Of a stretch of 60,265 nucleotides of DNA, positions 32,438 to 42,967 are shown one piece after another. The notes below the pieces were generated by a model. The model did not search any database and was not told the DNA's origin. It saw only the letters and a list, made by a program, of their open reading frames with translations. Source of the DNA: Flammula alnicola (lineage: Eukaryota; Basidiomycota; Agaricomycetes; Agaricales; Strophariaceae); NCBI GenBank assembly GCA_015499995.1, contig JADNRV010000294.1:1-60265 (forward strand), read 5' to 3'. A program made the translations under genes and the position numbers. Position 1 is the stretch's first letter. Each line of letters opens with the position of its first letter.

Positions 32438-33377
32438 CGCGTCTGTTGTTGGCAATGGACATAGATGTTAGTTTCCCTTCAGGCCACCAAACACGCTTCG
32501 AAAGCATGTACAAGGTAGATAAGCGCCTGGGCACCGCTCTCATGTCGATTTGAAGTGATAGGCAGTGGCATCGTGATGGTTACTAATACGCTACTATTAT
32601 AATACAAGTCCTTTCCAGGACCCCGGAAAGTTCAGCGAGATGCCTGATCCTTGGCGGGCGGGAAAATTCCCACGGGGTTTCCTTTTAACTGTGCATCAAT
32701 TGAGAGATTAGGAATGATTTTCAAAAAAACATCCATGCCTAAAAAGCCAATTTTTATCCGAAAAATCCCCCAAAATCGCAATTTTTATCCGAACACAAAA
32801 AATGGTCCTTGAGGGCGCATTTTGTGTGTTTTCGCCTCCACTCCGCCTGCGGCGCCTTTTGGGTACGAGGATCAGACATTTGGTAGAACTTTCCGGGGTC
32901 CTTCCTTTCCCTGAAGAGCCACGGAATATCTTAGGGGTAAATGATTTAAACAGATTGCCTCGGAGGATGTTCAGGTATATTGGTTTTCTCTCGACGGCCT
33001 CATATGCCCTTCCCATGTGACGGACTTTCAGAGACTAACATATAAAGGATCCGCTCCTGTGGGGAAGGCTCGCTGCGCCGTCATGGTAGGTGGGCACAAT
33101 TAACACTGATTTTTTTGGCACAATACCATTGAATACTGTTGAATACACCCATACATAAGATATCAAATGCGTAGAGGACAAAGCGAGAGAGATATGAAAC
33201 GAACAAGGCCAGGGAAGGACCTTTGGCTTTGTTTGTCCGCCCTGCTCAGCCCTTAGAGAATGATTAATTGCTCCGTAGCTCGCTGATGGAGAACTTCTAG
33301 GCACTAAACCACTCGCTGCTGGGCAGTGAGAGGACTTTTTCTTTCTGACTCCTTTCATCTCCTCCACCGTCCACGAG
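32438..33377. other. Intergenic region holding a MITE and the A4 promoter
   Basis: Divergent upstream regions of the coiled-coil gene and A4. It contains the 286-bp element at 32617-32902. The last 60 nt before A4 (CT-rich, 33318-33377) are conserved upstream of A1-A3. No other gene. Confidence 0.5.
32617..32902. mobile_element. hAT-like MITE, 286 bp
   Basis: Starts AGGACCCCGGAAAGTTC and ends with its inverted copy GAACTTTCCGGGGTCCT. The inverted repeat extends inward to GATCC/GGATC, about 35 bp with mismatches. A perfect 8-bp target duplication TCCTTTCC flanks it (32609-32616 and 32903-32910). There is no coding capacity. The 8-bp duplication points to hAT transposase mobilisation. The terminal sequence differs from the 677-bp element at 15446. 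Confidence 0.88.
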
Positions 33378-34955
33378 ATGGTTATTCTCCTACTTGGCCC
33401 AGGCGCTTTTTTCTCTGTCATTCTCTTCTGGCTCTATGTGTCTCCAGTGACCGCAGCAATTGTCAATAGGACAATTGACGACTCGTTCGGAGACTCCCAG
33501 ACAGGCCAGCTCGTCACCTATGCTCCTGCAACGGCCGGGGTCTGGGCGGATGAAACGTGTGCGGTCACAGTTTGTGCGATTCGGCCAGACACTACGCAAG
33601 CGTTCAAGGGAACATATACCGCTGCAACATACAATCCAGGCTTGGGTTCAATGTCTATCACAATGCAATTCACTGGTAAGTATCAACCACTATGTTACCG
33701 ATCCTCACCTGATCAGTATCCTTTTCGATAGGAACGGCGATTTATGTTTTCTTCATCCTCGCCAATGCCCACAGCGGGATTACAACACTGACACTGGCTA
33801 ATATGACGTTGGACGGAAACGCTCCGGAACTTTTTCAACACTTCCCGGATTTGACAACGACAGACTTGGACTACAATTCTTTGGTATTCTCGAAAGCGAA
33901 CCTCGCCAATGTCCAACACACTTTGGTCATATCGACATCAGGAAACACCAATGTTTTTGTCAATTTCGACTATGCTATTTATACGTGAGCATGACTCTCA
34001 ATGAAAGTGTTTCTGTCAAAGGCTCAAAGCTCATTCATCCATCAACAGTCACGAAGATAACACACCTCTACTCCCATCGTCACCCTCTGGGAGCGCCTCA
34101 TTGTCTGCGACATTGGCTGCATCTCCATCTGCGACATTGGCTGCATCTCCATCTGCATCATTGGCTGCATCTCCATCTGCATCATTGACTGCATCTCCAT
34201 CTGCATCATTGACTGCATCTCCATCTGCATCATTGGCTGCAACTCTATCTGCATCTCAAACTGCCTCTGAAGCTACCAAGACTCCGACGGATTCAACGAC
34301 TAAGACCGCGCAGGACAATTCTTCAAGTAACAAATCGCCGGTTTCAGCTGGGGCAATTGCTGGTGGTGTTATAGGAGGAACTGCGGCCTTAGCACTGCTA
34401 GGCATCCTTCTTTTCTGCCTCCGCCGTCGAAACCATCGATCGAGAAATATGATAGAAGTTAGAGACTATGTCCCGCCCTACCAAGACACTTCTGCCGGCA
34501 ATTCCCCATCCTCAAGCTCTGGCGTCAATTATATGGATGGAGGTAGACCTCCACCCTTAAGATCTGTCACCAGCGGCGATCACCTATTAGGAATGGAAAG
34601 AGTAAGTCCTGTCACCCCGGAGCGGCCCTTGAGCAACGTCGAGGCCATTCGACAGGCACGTCAAAACGAAATCGACCAGCGACTCCGAGCTGTACAGCAA
34701 GAGATGATGTCCCTTGCTTCTGATCTCGGTGGAGGAGAGAGGGGCAGCCGGCTTCAACCACTCCGCAGGCAGGGGGCAATGAATCAATACCAGGCTGTGG
34801 GAGGGGAGGAATATGCTGCGATGAGCATAGCGGAGATGGAGGAACAGCTTCGTATCACGAGAGAGCAGATTGCATCTTTGCAGGAGCAACAGCAGTCGGC
34901 GTGGGCCCAGGGGTTATCAGACGACCCTCCGCCAGGATACACGCCAGCAACATAA
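33378..34955 (+). CDS. Family A single-pass membrane glycoprotein, copy A4 (intact, inverted)
   Basis: Exons 33378-33676, 33733-33984 and 34049-34955 give 485 residues. The order is signal peptide (MVILLLGPGAFFSVILFWLY), ectodomain (TIDDSFGDSQTGQLVTYAPA; Cys pair ETCAVTVCAIRPD; GLGSMSITMQF), an expanded Ala/Ser/Pro stalk made of 8-residue repeats, TM (GVIGGTAALALLGILLFCLR), coiled-coil tail and DDPPPGYTPAT end. Both intron donors are consensus (GTAAGT, GTGAGC). The tail lacks a roughly 60-residue insert present in A2 and A3 between the TM and the GVNY motif, as in A1. It lies about 7 kb from the main cluster and in the opposite orientation, and it shares its 3' flank with A1. Confidence 0.78.
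34101..34256 (+). repeat. 24-bp coding minisatellite in the A4 stalk
   Basis: About six tandem copies of a 24-nt unit (GCATCTCCATCTGCATCATT plus GGCT or GACT). They encode the 8-residue repeat ASPSASLA/ASPSASLT. The other A copies carry one or none of these units, so stalk length varies by unit number. Confidence 0.9.
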
Positions 34956-35615
34956 AGTTTGTAGATGAAGTTGTTTCTTTGTCGTATACCCTCTCATAAA
35001 TTGTATGACAACACCACGCTCACTTCAGTACATCCAACACTAGTCTTGTGTATAATTTAAGTGCGCTTATTTCATTCTTTTTATCTCGACCTATTCTCAG
35101 CGTTCACTTTGGACTCGTGTCTCGTTGAGTCTGCACGCAGTGGCGACTCTGGCGCCAACCCATCAAAAGCGAAATGCGAAATGCGACGGCGAATGGCGGC
35201 CAACTTTGAACCTACCTAATAATTTATAGGTCTAGCGTTTCCGCGCTGTCACTGGGAAATGTCCATGTGGTCCGAGCTTCTCTATATCACCTTGCCTGTG
35301 AGCTTCCAAGTTGTTTAAACAGACCCTTCTTAACAGCGACTATCACCTCTATATAGTACGTACTCGTTATCGATCTGACAACCAACCCTGTGTCCGTCTG
35401 TGACCGCAATCGCATTAGCCTTACAGACCTTTATCTTTTCTTACAGAAGATGCACACGGACTTGGGGCGTCAGGCTTCAGGATTCTTTTCCGAGAACCTT
35501 GCATTCTATAAATGCAGGCACGTTCGTCGAGAAATGGGCACCACAAAATCCACTTCCAACTTCCCAAAGACTGAACCTCCTTTCTTTCCAACAAACCGAA
35601 TCACAATCGATAGCA
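34956..35615. promoter_or_regulatory. A4 3' flank with relocated amidase-type promoter, and OYE1 upstream
   Basis: 34956-35357 is a copy of the A1 3' flank. Within it 35210-35357 matches the reverse complement of 5381-5540, that is, up to about 2 nt from the amidase start codon, but no amidase follows. From about 35495 the OYE1 promoter begins, homologous to the OYE2 promoter. Confidence 0.6.
35507..35512 (+). promoter_or_regulatory. TATA element of OYE1
   Basis: TATAAA about 104 nt before the ATG. The same TATAAATGCAG block is conserved upstream of OYE2 (reverse strand, near 59828-59836). Confidence 0.55.
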
Positions 35616-35730
35616 ATGGCAGGAAAAGCTCTCTACGAACCGATTCAGATCGGTAACATCACCTTGAAGAACCGCGTCGGCATGTCCGCCCTCACCAGGA
35701 ATCGCGCTGAAAATACGTACCCCATTGAAC

Positions 35731-36789
35731 GGTGGTTAACAAAGTTACTTGTCGGACTAACTTATTCCTGCAACAAGTTAGCTTGTGCTAACTTTTGGCG
35801 GGCAAGTTGATTTGTCGCAAGTTACAAGTTAACTTGGCCCCGCGATTATGCCCGCAGCAAGTTAACTTGGCACACCTCGCTTGCACAGTAAGTTGGCTTG
35901 GCCCACCTGCAGCCGGCTACATGCTGCGCCCGCCCGACTGCTGCTCTTGCCGCCCTCTTGCCTTTACTTAACAAGTACCTTGTATTAAGTTAGTAGCTAC
36001 CAATATATAGACCATAAATATACAAAATTACATCTCAAGCTAGGATTTTAAGTCACGAAGCTGACCAGTTAGCTGGTGCATTCCGTAGAACTAACTTACA
36101 GGTTGAGCATCAGCACAATGGTACGCTTGACTTAAAAAAAGGCTAACCTGCATTTGTATCGGGTGCATTCTTGTATAATAATTACACTCTTCCACATCCA
36201 CCAATAGCATGAAAAATTAGATAGATCATATCTTAAAGGATTATTATCCCAGGAAAAAATGAAATTCATGTGAAGTTATGACATGAATTAGCAGCCGTAC
36301 CAAATGTCGCATAAGTCGTGCGCACTTACGCGTGATCCATGGGCGCTTAATGGGCGCTTGCACGCGCACTCACACAGCATGCGACAACTTACGTCTGCAC
36401 TCACTCCACACTAACCTGAGCCACTGACCCTCACTGACCCTCACTGACCCTCACTCACTCACATGCACTTGCATGTACTTGCAAGCACTCACACACGCAC
36501 TTGCACGCACTTGCATGCACTTGTACGCACTCGCGCTAACATACATGCCCTCGGGCTAACTTGCATGCACTTGCATGCACACATACTACTTGGTTGTGAT
36601 TTGCACGAGCTAACTTGGAGCCACCATGTTGCATAAGTTACTAGAAGTTAGTCTAAGTGAGGGACAAGTTGCAAGTTAGATTGTCGTCAGCGTGGGAATA
36701 AGTTGAATATTCATCCCCTGCACCGGCATCTCGGCCACTGCAGGCCGCAAGTTAGCAAGTTGACCCGGAAAAGTAACTTTATTGACAGT
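35731..36789. mobile_element. hAT-like insertion in OYE1, about 1.06 kb
   Basis: Flanked by a direct repeat CCCCATTGAAC (35720-35730 and 36790-36800). The target duplication is probably 8 bp (CATTGAAC) or slightly longer. Ends share an imperfect inverted repeat around AAAGTTACTT. Subterminal regions hold many copies of AAGTTA/TAACTT-type words in both orientations (for example CAAGTTAACTTGG twice near 35860). The interior has a CACTGACCCT triple repeat (36420-36450) and ACTTGCAYGC-type repeats (36465-36585). No transposase frame. Confidence 0.82.
36420..36590 (+). repeat. Short tandem and degenerate repeats inside the OYE1 insertion
   Basis: Three copies of a 10-nt unit CACTGACCCT, followed by about ten degenerate units of the form GCACTTGCAT / GCACTCAC. 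They lie wholly within the mobile element. Confidence 0.75.
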
Positions 36790-38239
36790 CCCCATTGAAC
36801 TCATGAAAGAGTACTACGTCCAACGCGCCACTGGTGGTGCAGGCCTCATTGTCACGGAGGGCATTTTGATCTCGCATCAGGGGTGCGTAGACATTATTTT
36901 GTTGCCTTTTTATTGATATTTACAGACTTTCTTGTCGATATAGAACTGAATGGTACAATGCACCGGGAATCTGGGATGACAAACATGTCGCTGGTTGGAA
37001 GGATATCGTTGACGCTGTTCACGAAGCCGGAGGCAAGATCTACGCTCAGGTTAGTTTACTTTGATTAACGACATGTCTTCAACACGACTGACCACTGACC
37101 CACATTTTCATTTGCAGCTTTGGCATGGTAAGAATATTCAAAGCACATACTAAGATATATTGCAAGCATCTGACCATTATTCTCCTTTAGTTGGTCGAGC
37201 AGCTCACCCGGATGCTCCTGAGCAGAAACTTGCAGGAATTCCCGTTTATGCGCCTTCAGCAATCAGCGCTCGTGGCGGTAAATTTCGCAATCTTCCCGGC
37301 AAACCTGGCTACGTTACAGTGAGTTTCTCCAATTGTATTACATGAGCAACGACTGACATGCTATCAATTAAGCCCATTGCGGTCGACGATCCTTGGGTCA
37401 TCATCAATCAGTTCAAACACGCTGCTATCAACGCCAAAAAAAGCTGGCTTTGATGGTGTAGAACGTGCGTATTAATTAATCTTCGTATTTTCAAGTGATT
37501 TAACTAATTTTATTTTTTATAGTCCACGGAGCCAATGGATACATTGTCACCCAGTTCCTCGATAACACCTCCAATCATCGCACAGATCAATGGGGAGGCA
37601 GCGTCGAAAATCGGTCTCGGTTCGGTTTGGAAGTTTTGAAGGTCCTTGTAGAGGTCTTTGGTCGCGATGTTGCTATCAAGCTCAGTCCTGCAGGCGGTTA
37701 CAATGATGTTGGGTATGTTCCTCTGTTTTTCATCACTGTGACTATTTCTCACCGTTCGTTTCTCACAGGATGCCCCTCAAAGACACCCTGGATACCTATT
37801 CTTACTTCATCACCGAAGCAGACAAGCTGAACCTCTCGTATATCGTTCTGGTCCGATACTCTAAAGCGTTTGATGCTGAATACGACGGTAAGCCTCCTCA
37901 CACCTACTGTACCGTCAAATCTCAAAAACTCATTCATCACTAGGCGTTCCTCGCGCAACAAAGCATGACGTGCTCGAGTCGTATCGCCCTTACATCAAGA
38001 ACGCGAAAGTCTTCCTTAATGCCGGCGTCACGGCGGAGGAGGGCGAGGAGCTCGTTGCGGCTGGAAAGATCGACGGCATATTCATTGGGTTCAATTGGAT
38101 TACACACCCCGATCTGGTGAAGCGGGTTCTCCATGGGAAGGCGCTGGATAACGTTCCCAATATTCAGCTCACGCAGAGGAACAAGAGCGAGGAAGATTGG
38201 TATACAGGGTATACTGACTATCCTGCCGCTGTCTACTAG

Positions 38240-38515
38240 AGCTATTACTAACCAAGGGATTTGCGTATGGGCTATGAATATGTTTTAAATTTGGTGTTAG
38301 AAGGAACGCACCTGCATCTTAGTTCGAACTTAATTATTTAAAACAATTGCCGATCTTATATCGAGTTATAGCAGGAAATGTGTGCACAGGAAGTTGCTTG
38401 ACTGAAGTATGCGTCCATGAGAGTAGATCAGTTATAGATTCATTGTTAATGGAAGTAGTATGGTACATTATACACATGATTCCATGGAGAGGACAAATTG
38501 GCCCTCGCGCATTGG
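38240..38515. other. Intergenic between convergent genes
   Basis: 3' regions of OYE1 and the AIM9-like gene. AT-rich, with no further feature. Confidence 0.4.
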
Positions 38516-40325
38516 CTAGTGACGCCTTACCTTCTTCCTCCGCTCTTCATCCATGTTCTTGGTGATAGATACAAATAATTCTTCCGCCTTCTTCACCGCT
38601 GCCTCCAAATCCTTCGGCTCGATGGATCCATCTCGGTGAACAGGTAGGCCCTCCCTCTTCATAACATTTCTAATCTGCACGTTCAGGAACTCCTCAAGAT
38701 ATATGATATCTTCGAGCTCCTTTTCGTTTCGCTTCATGTCGTCCTCGGAAAACAAAACAGGACAGACTGGGTAGTCTTTGTGGGCCGGAATGTAATCCCC
38801 GTACGCGGCGCTGATTGACATCAAACATTGTTCGAGAAGAGGGAGGCCATCACACCAAGAGTGAGAGGAGTAGTAGATAGCGCTTCGTAAATGTCCCAAC
38901 GGGAGAAGCCGCAGTACGACGTAAAATCGAGGTTGCAGTTGGCGGACAAGTTTGAAAAACGCATGCGAGGGCCAAACGTGCCTGAACTCTTCACGAGCCT
39001 TCTCTTTCTCCTCGGCCTCGAGCTCTCCGAAGTTATCTGGTAAAACAGGCTGTTGGAGCTCACCAGGCAAAATGTTAACATACTTCAAATTTGGAGCATC
39101 GATGTCGAGAAAGTTGGGTAGTTCAGTTTGAAAGAGCGGACGGACGGCCGCACCCTGCCAGTCGATAATCGAAGTCACTGACATGGAATCATCCTCGCTT
39201 ACGAATATATTGGCAGCATGCAAGTCGGGATGTGAAAGAGTAGGCGCGCAGTAATCAGGGGCAGGAAGAACCGCTGGAGCGAGAGAGAGCCATTTTTTTA
39301 GCAATGATATATGATGTTCCGCGCTATGGTGAGCTCCAAGTTGATTTTGGGCGCTTGGGGAGTTGGAATACGTCTGTATCCACTCAATTTCACAATCCGT
39401 GGCAGCCTTGATGTAGGAGTAGATGTCCTCCCCTGTGCATTGCGTTAACAAAAGCTGCTGAAAGGGGTATAGCAGATCTCACATGGCCCACGATCAATCG
39501 ACATATGAGCCCGTTCGCCTCGATAAAAACATTGCTCCACGCTCGGGCCAATTCGAAATCGCTCAAACAAATCGTCGCCTTCAGCATAAAGGGGCCTCGC
39601 TTGAAGGTGAGGAGCGACATCCTCCTTATAATAAATGCTACCGTACTGCGAGAATGGGATGGAGGCCAGGCTACTCAACAGCTGGGCAATATCGGAGACG
39701 TAGAGGGAGGAATCCGAGACGGTGTCCAGCCGGTCCTCAAGCGCAGGGCCTTCGCATTTTTCCATGATGATGTATTCGCAGCCAACGTTATTATCTGAGG
39801 AAGCATCCCAGGCGAGCACTTTCGGAACGGGGGCACCAAGACGAGATCGAACAAAGTCCATCGTTGCCACCTCACTGCGGGTAAGGAGACTCCTCGGTCC
39901 AGCATTACTGAATGGAATACGTGCGATCACATCTTTGCCGTTCGAGAGACCGAGGCGAAAGACGCGGTTGAAAGTCCCTGAAAAGAATTGGATATACTAG
40001 TCGCAGGCAAAATTATCCGAATTACCTTCTCCTATCACTTGAATCTCGTTACATTCGGAGGTTCCAGAGGCTTTCGCAGCAGCAGCTCCAAGAGCTTCTA
40101 TGTCAAAATCGAGGCGTCTTAAAGACATTTCTGCCAGATGATCAACACCTTTTGAGGGGAAAAATCTCGGCCAAATAGTAACTTACGAGTCTCATTGTTA
40201 TACAGCCAACGTCTTGTCGTAACCATACACTCGGCAAAGTCAGGATTCGAGCCTGCACTAGTATCCGAGGTGAAGCGGGTTTGAAAAAATTTCTTTGTTT
40301 GTAGAAGAGGTAGCCGGCGAAGCAT
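38516..40325 (-). CDS. AIM9-like mitochondrial aminoglycoside-phosphotransferase-fold protein
   Basis: ATG 40325 begins MLRRLPLLQTKKFFQTRFTS, a basic amphipathic presequence fitting mitochondrial import. The kinase-like APH fold follows: nucleotide loop region GEGTFNRVFRLGLSNGKDVI and AR (Lys position replaced by Ala-Arg), hinge CEYIIMEKCEG, Brenner motif LSHPDLHAANIFV and the metal-binding IIDWQGAAV. A C-terminal helical part ends KNMDEERRKKVRRH. Length and order match fungal AIM9 (altered inheritance of mitochondria 9), whose substrate is unknown. At least four exons are present; the main splice joins are near 40193 and 40020 and between 39445 and 39470. Confidence 0.8.
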
Positions 40326-40994
40326 GGTTGCAAGAGCCCCGTCCGATTCTTAGACCGTGAAGATTTATGCATTAGAGAACGAATTTGTATGCGAGCAAAG
40401 CGCTGGTGGAGCGCTGGTGGAGCGCTTGATACATCCGAGTCAGGGGTTATTCTCACGGGTGACAAAAGCTTTCGAAGCAAACACGGACAAATGTCTTTTG
40501 CGGGTCACGTGAAATAAGGATTAGAATTAGAATAAATTTTGGCTGACTACATTACATAAGTAATTCAGGTGACTAAAGCTACCTCGCCAGCGCGTCGTTG
40601 GAAGTTTGGATCAGTGAATCGTGATTCAGTCACTGCAGTCTGCAGCACAGTATGCCTCTACGTAATGTCTTGAGGCAGAAGATTCACTAAAGTAGCTTCA
40701 AGCTGCCCGGCGCGAATTCCGCAGATGGTGGAAAACACACGCACGCGGTACGCTCAAAGCGGGAATAGAATATGAATAGCAAAGACCTTTAAGAGCCAGT
40801 TAGGATGTAGAAAAATAGTGACTGTAGCCTATGGGATGAAAAAGTACATGTCATTAAACAAAATGTCCAAATAATAATAATAGATGGATGAATACGATTA
40901 GGAAACGATAGTTCCAAACCGAAGCTAACCGTTAACAACCTCGAGCCATCACCATGCGTTGAGTCTTAAAACTGTGGCAAAATGAGGTGCAGCT
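40326..40994. other. Intergenic, no feature recognised
   Basis: Contains the AIM9-like upstream region. A 12-nt direct repeat GCGCTGGTGGA occurs near 40400-40425. No gene. Confidence 0.45.
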
Positions 40995-42776
40995 TCATGT
41001 ACAAGGAACGAAAGAATCACACACCCTGACTTGATATGAACCGTCCGCCTTGGTAAGGTAACGGACCCATTTTATACTCTGGTAGTTGCTCTTCTCGAAG
41101 ACCTTCAGGAAACGTACAATCAACCCCGATGCCGTAAACATGAGTACTTGGAAGTCGACGTCGATAGGAGGCCTTGCCCAGACTTGACGTGTCGTGGTGC
41201 TGGTCAGTGCCGCTGTCGCCGTCAGGGTGCACTCCTGGCCTCCTTGCAGTCTCGCGATCCTATACAGAGTTCAAAATCCCCTGAAAAGAATTATGAAAAT
41301 AAAAGTAATCCTCACTTCCACACAATAACGTTTTCTGCAGGCGAATATTTTGCTTTCCCTGTTGCAACTTTACAGTCCGCCGACGTGGCATTCAGGGGGG
41401 TGGGTATCCGGAGCACAATATTGGTCGCTGAGAGTTTGTTATTGAAGTTGGTCTTAAGGGTTATCGTATATTGTACTTGTGTTGTTCCAACTTCAGTTAC
41501 CGAAGGGATGACACGTAAGGGCAATTTGACATTGGAAGTTGATCGATATCTGAGGGAAGATGAGCGATGAGAAAGAGTCCACGTCTCACTACACACCGCA
41601 TGAGTTCAAACTCGCCATCCGGTGGGATGAAGCTGATCGTTCGGGTGGCATCGAAATCGTTGAGTCGGACGCATTGATGGAATCGACAATCATCCAGTTC
41701 GACAGCGTCGCTAATGCCGCCTTTCTCATTTTTGTCGATGACGAGTTTGTCGTTTAGCCCAAACTTGCATTCTGGCGTTCCGGACAGATAAGCTCGCATT
41801 TGAATGTGCCCGTCGACATCCGCCCGAAGGACATTGCCTGATGAAGATCAATAGTGATCCATGCGGACAAGAATAACGCAGAAGCATACCTTTCGCGCTC
41901 ATACTCAGGTTCACAGTCTCTATCACATCGACAAAGGCCTCATTCTTCTTGTACTTGACATCAGCACGACGCCAACTCGTTGCCCCAGTTGCCTGACTTG
42001 TAATCTTCGAAGATTCCTCCTGAAATTTCTGATTTAACCAAGAATCGGTATAAAGAGAGATAACGCCACGTACGGGGATTATTGCTGTTGATACTATGCT
42101 TTCTGTTGTAATGTACGACTTGAGCGTATCGATTTCACTATTCTGAGGGTAACCAAAGTCGTTGATTTCTGTCATGAACACGATGTCAGCAATGCTGTGC
42201 CAGAGCTTGAGCCAAAACCACGCACCATCGATAAGTTCGTATATAACGACAAAGTTATTCTTCACCGACTCCTCATCAATCTTTCCAAAGTATGCTTTGC
42301 ATATATTGATGAAACGATAGCAGAACTCGAACACGAGGGCGGCATTTGCGTTTGTTCTGAGGTCCAGTCAGGCTATCACCGAGCCATAAGAGACTGAGGT
42401 GCTTACTTCGTAACCGCGACAACATACAAGTTGTTTATCCTGACGTGAAAGAAACTCGTCGAACCCAAAGTGATGATAGGGGACCGTACATCGCTGTTCG
42501 ACACGACTTGTATCCGGAATACGTCGGCTATCGATCGTCTGTGTATAGCATCCCATATGAGCTATTAATTTCTTGTTACATAGGTGATAGACCACACTTG
42601 AAGTCAGTTCGATAGAGTCTCGATATTAAAACCTGGCACATGAAATGAGCATAGTGCCATCTTAAGGTATTAACAACGCCTACCTCTCCCTTCTGATTGA
42701 AGATAAAGAAAGCCTAATATTGTGATGGTACTTAGTCCAATGCGTGGATGAATATAGCGTCACTTACAGATATCAT
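40995..42776 (-). CDS. AP-2 complex subunit mu (clathrin adaptor)
   Basis: Exons begin at ATG 42776 with MIS, then [57 protein letters not shown] and [20 protein letters not shown]: the longin-like N-terminal domain. The linker and mu-homology domain follow: [58 protein letters not shown] and [20 protein letters not shown]. The stop is at 40995 after a slightly extended end ([11 protein letters not shown]). The [13 protein letters not shown] signature favours AP-2 over AP-1 mu. It acts at the plasma membrane in cargo selection for endocytosis. A 191-bp divergent promoter is shared with the FunK1 kinase. Confidence 0.93.
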
Positions 42777-42967
42777 GTTGACCCAAGATACGCGTCGTGC
42801 AAGGCAATGGGCGTTGAACTTGCTCTGCGGAATTCAATTTAAGATCGTGTGAACCTCAGTTTGACGTCACGTGAGTTGACAATTACAGCAATAGGAGATC
42901 ATGATGTTGAAACTTGACGGAAATGATTCACAAAACTGAACACTCTCGTATGAGTCGTATCATCAGA

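Larger units (their letters stand above)
35616..38239 (+). pseudogene. Old yellow enzyme (NADH:flavin oxidoreductase), copy OYE1, interrupted
   Basis: Encodes the OYE-family TIM barrel: MAGKALYEPIQIGNITLKNR, MSALTRNRAENTYPIE, then after the insertion LMKEYYVQRATGGAGLIVTE, LWHVGRAAHPDAPEQKLAG, VHGANGYIVTQFLDNTSNHR (substrate-binding HGANGY), TDQWGGSVENR and FIGFNWITHPDLVKRV, ending TDYPAAVY. Two lesions are visible. A 1.06-kb transposon sits between codons for PIE and LMKEYY. A run of seven A at 37436-37442 (six expected from GCCAAAAAAGCTGG) shifts the frame to an early TGA. Splicing the insertion out as an intron does not restore the frame at its available GT and AG sites. The intact family reduces activated alkenes with FMN and NAD(P)H. 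Confidence 0.8.

Noticed and set aside
34042..34254. Met/Gln-rich frame antisense to the A4 stalk
   Set aside because: It is the reverse reading of the 24-bp minisatellite; the sense frame is explained by the A4 protein.
36420..36590. CRISPR-like repeat array
   Set aside because: Units are 10 nt, degenerate and without unique spacers, and lie in a fungal transposon.
27541..38239. A secondary-metabolite gene cluster (FAD oxidase, OYE and amidase nearby)
   Set aside because: There is no polyketide synthase, NRPS, terpene synthase, P450 or pathway regulator in the window, and the genes are separated by unrelated ones.
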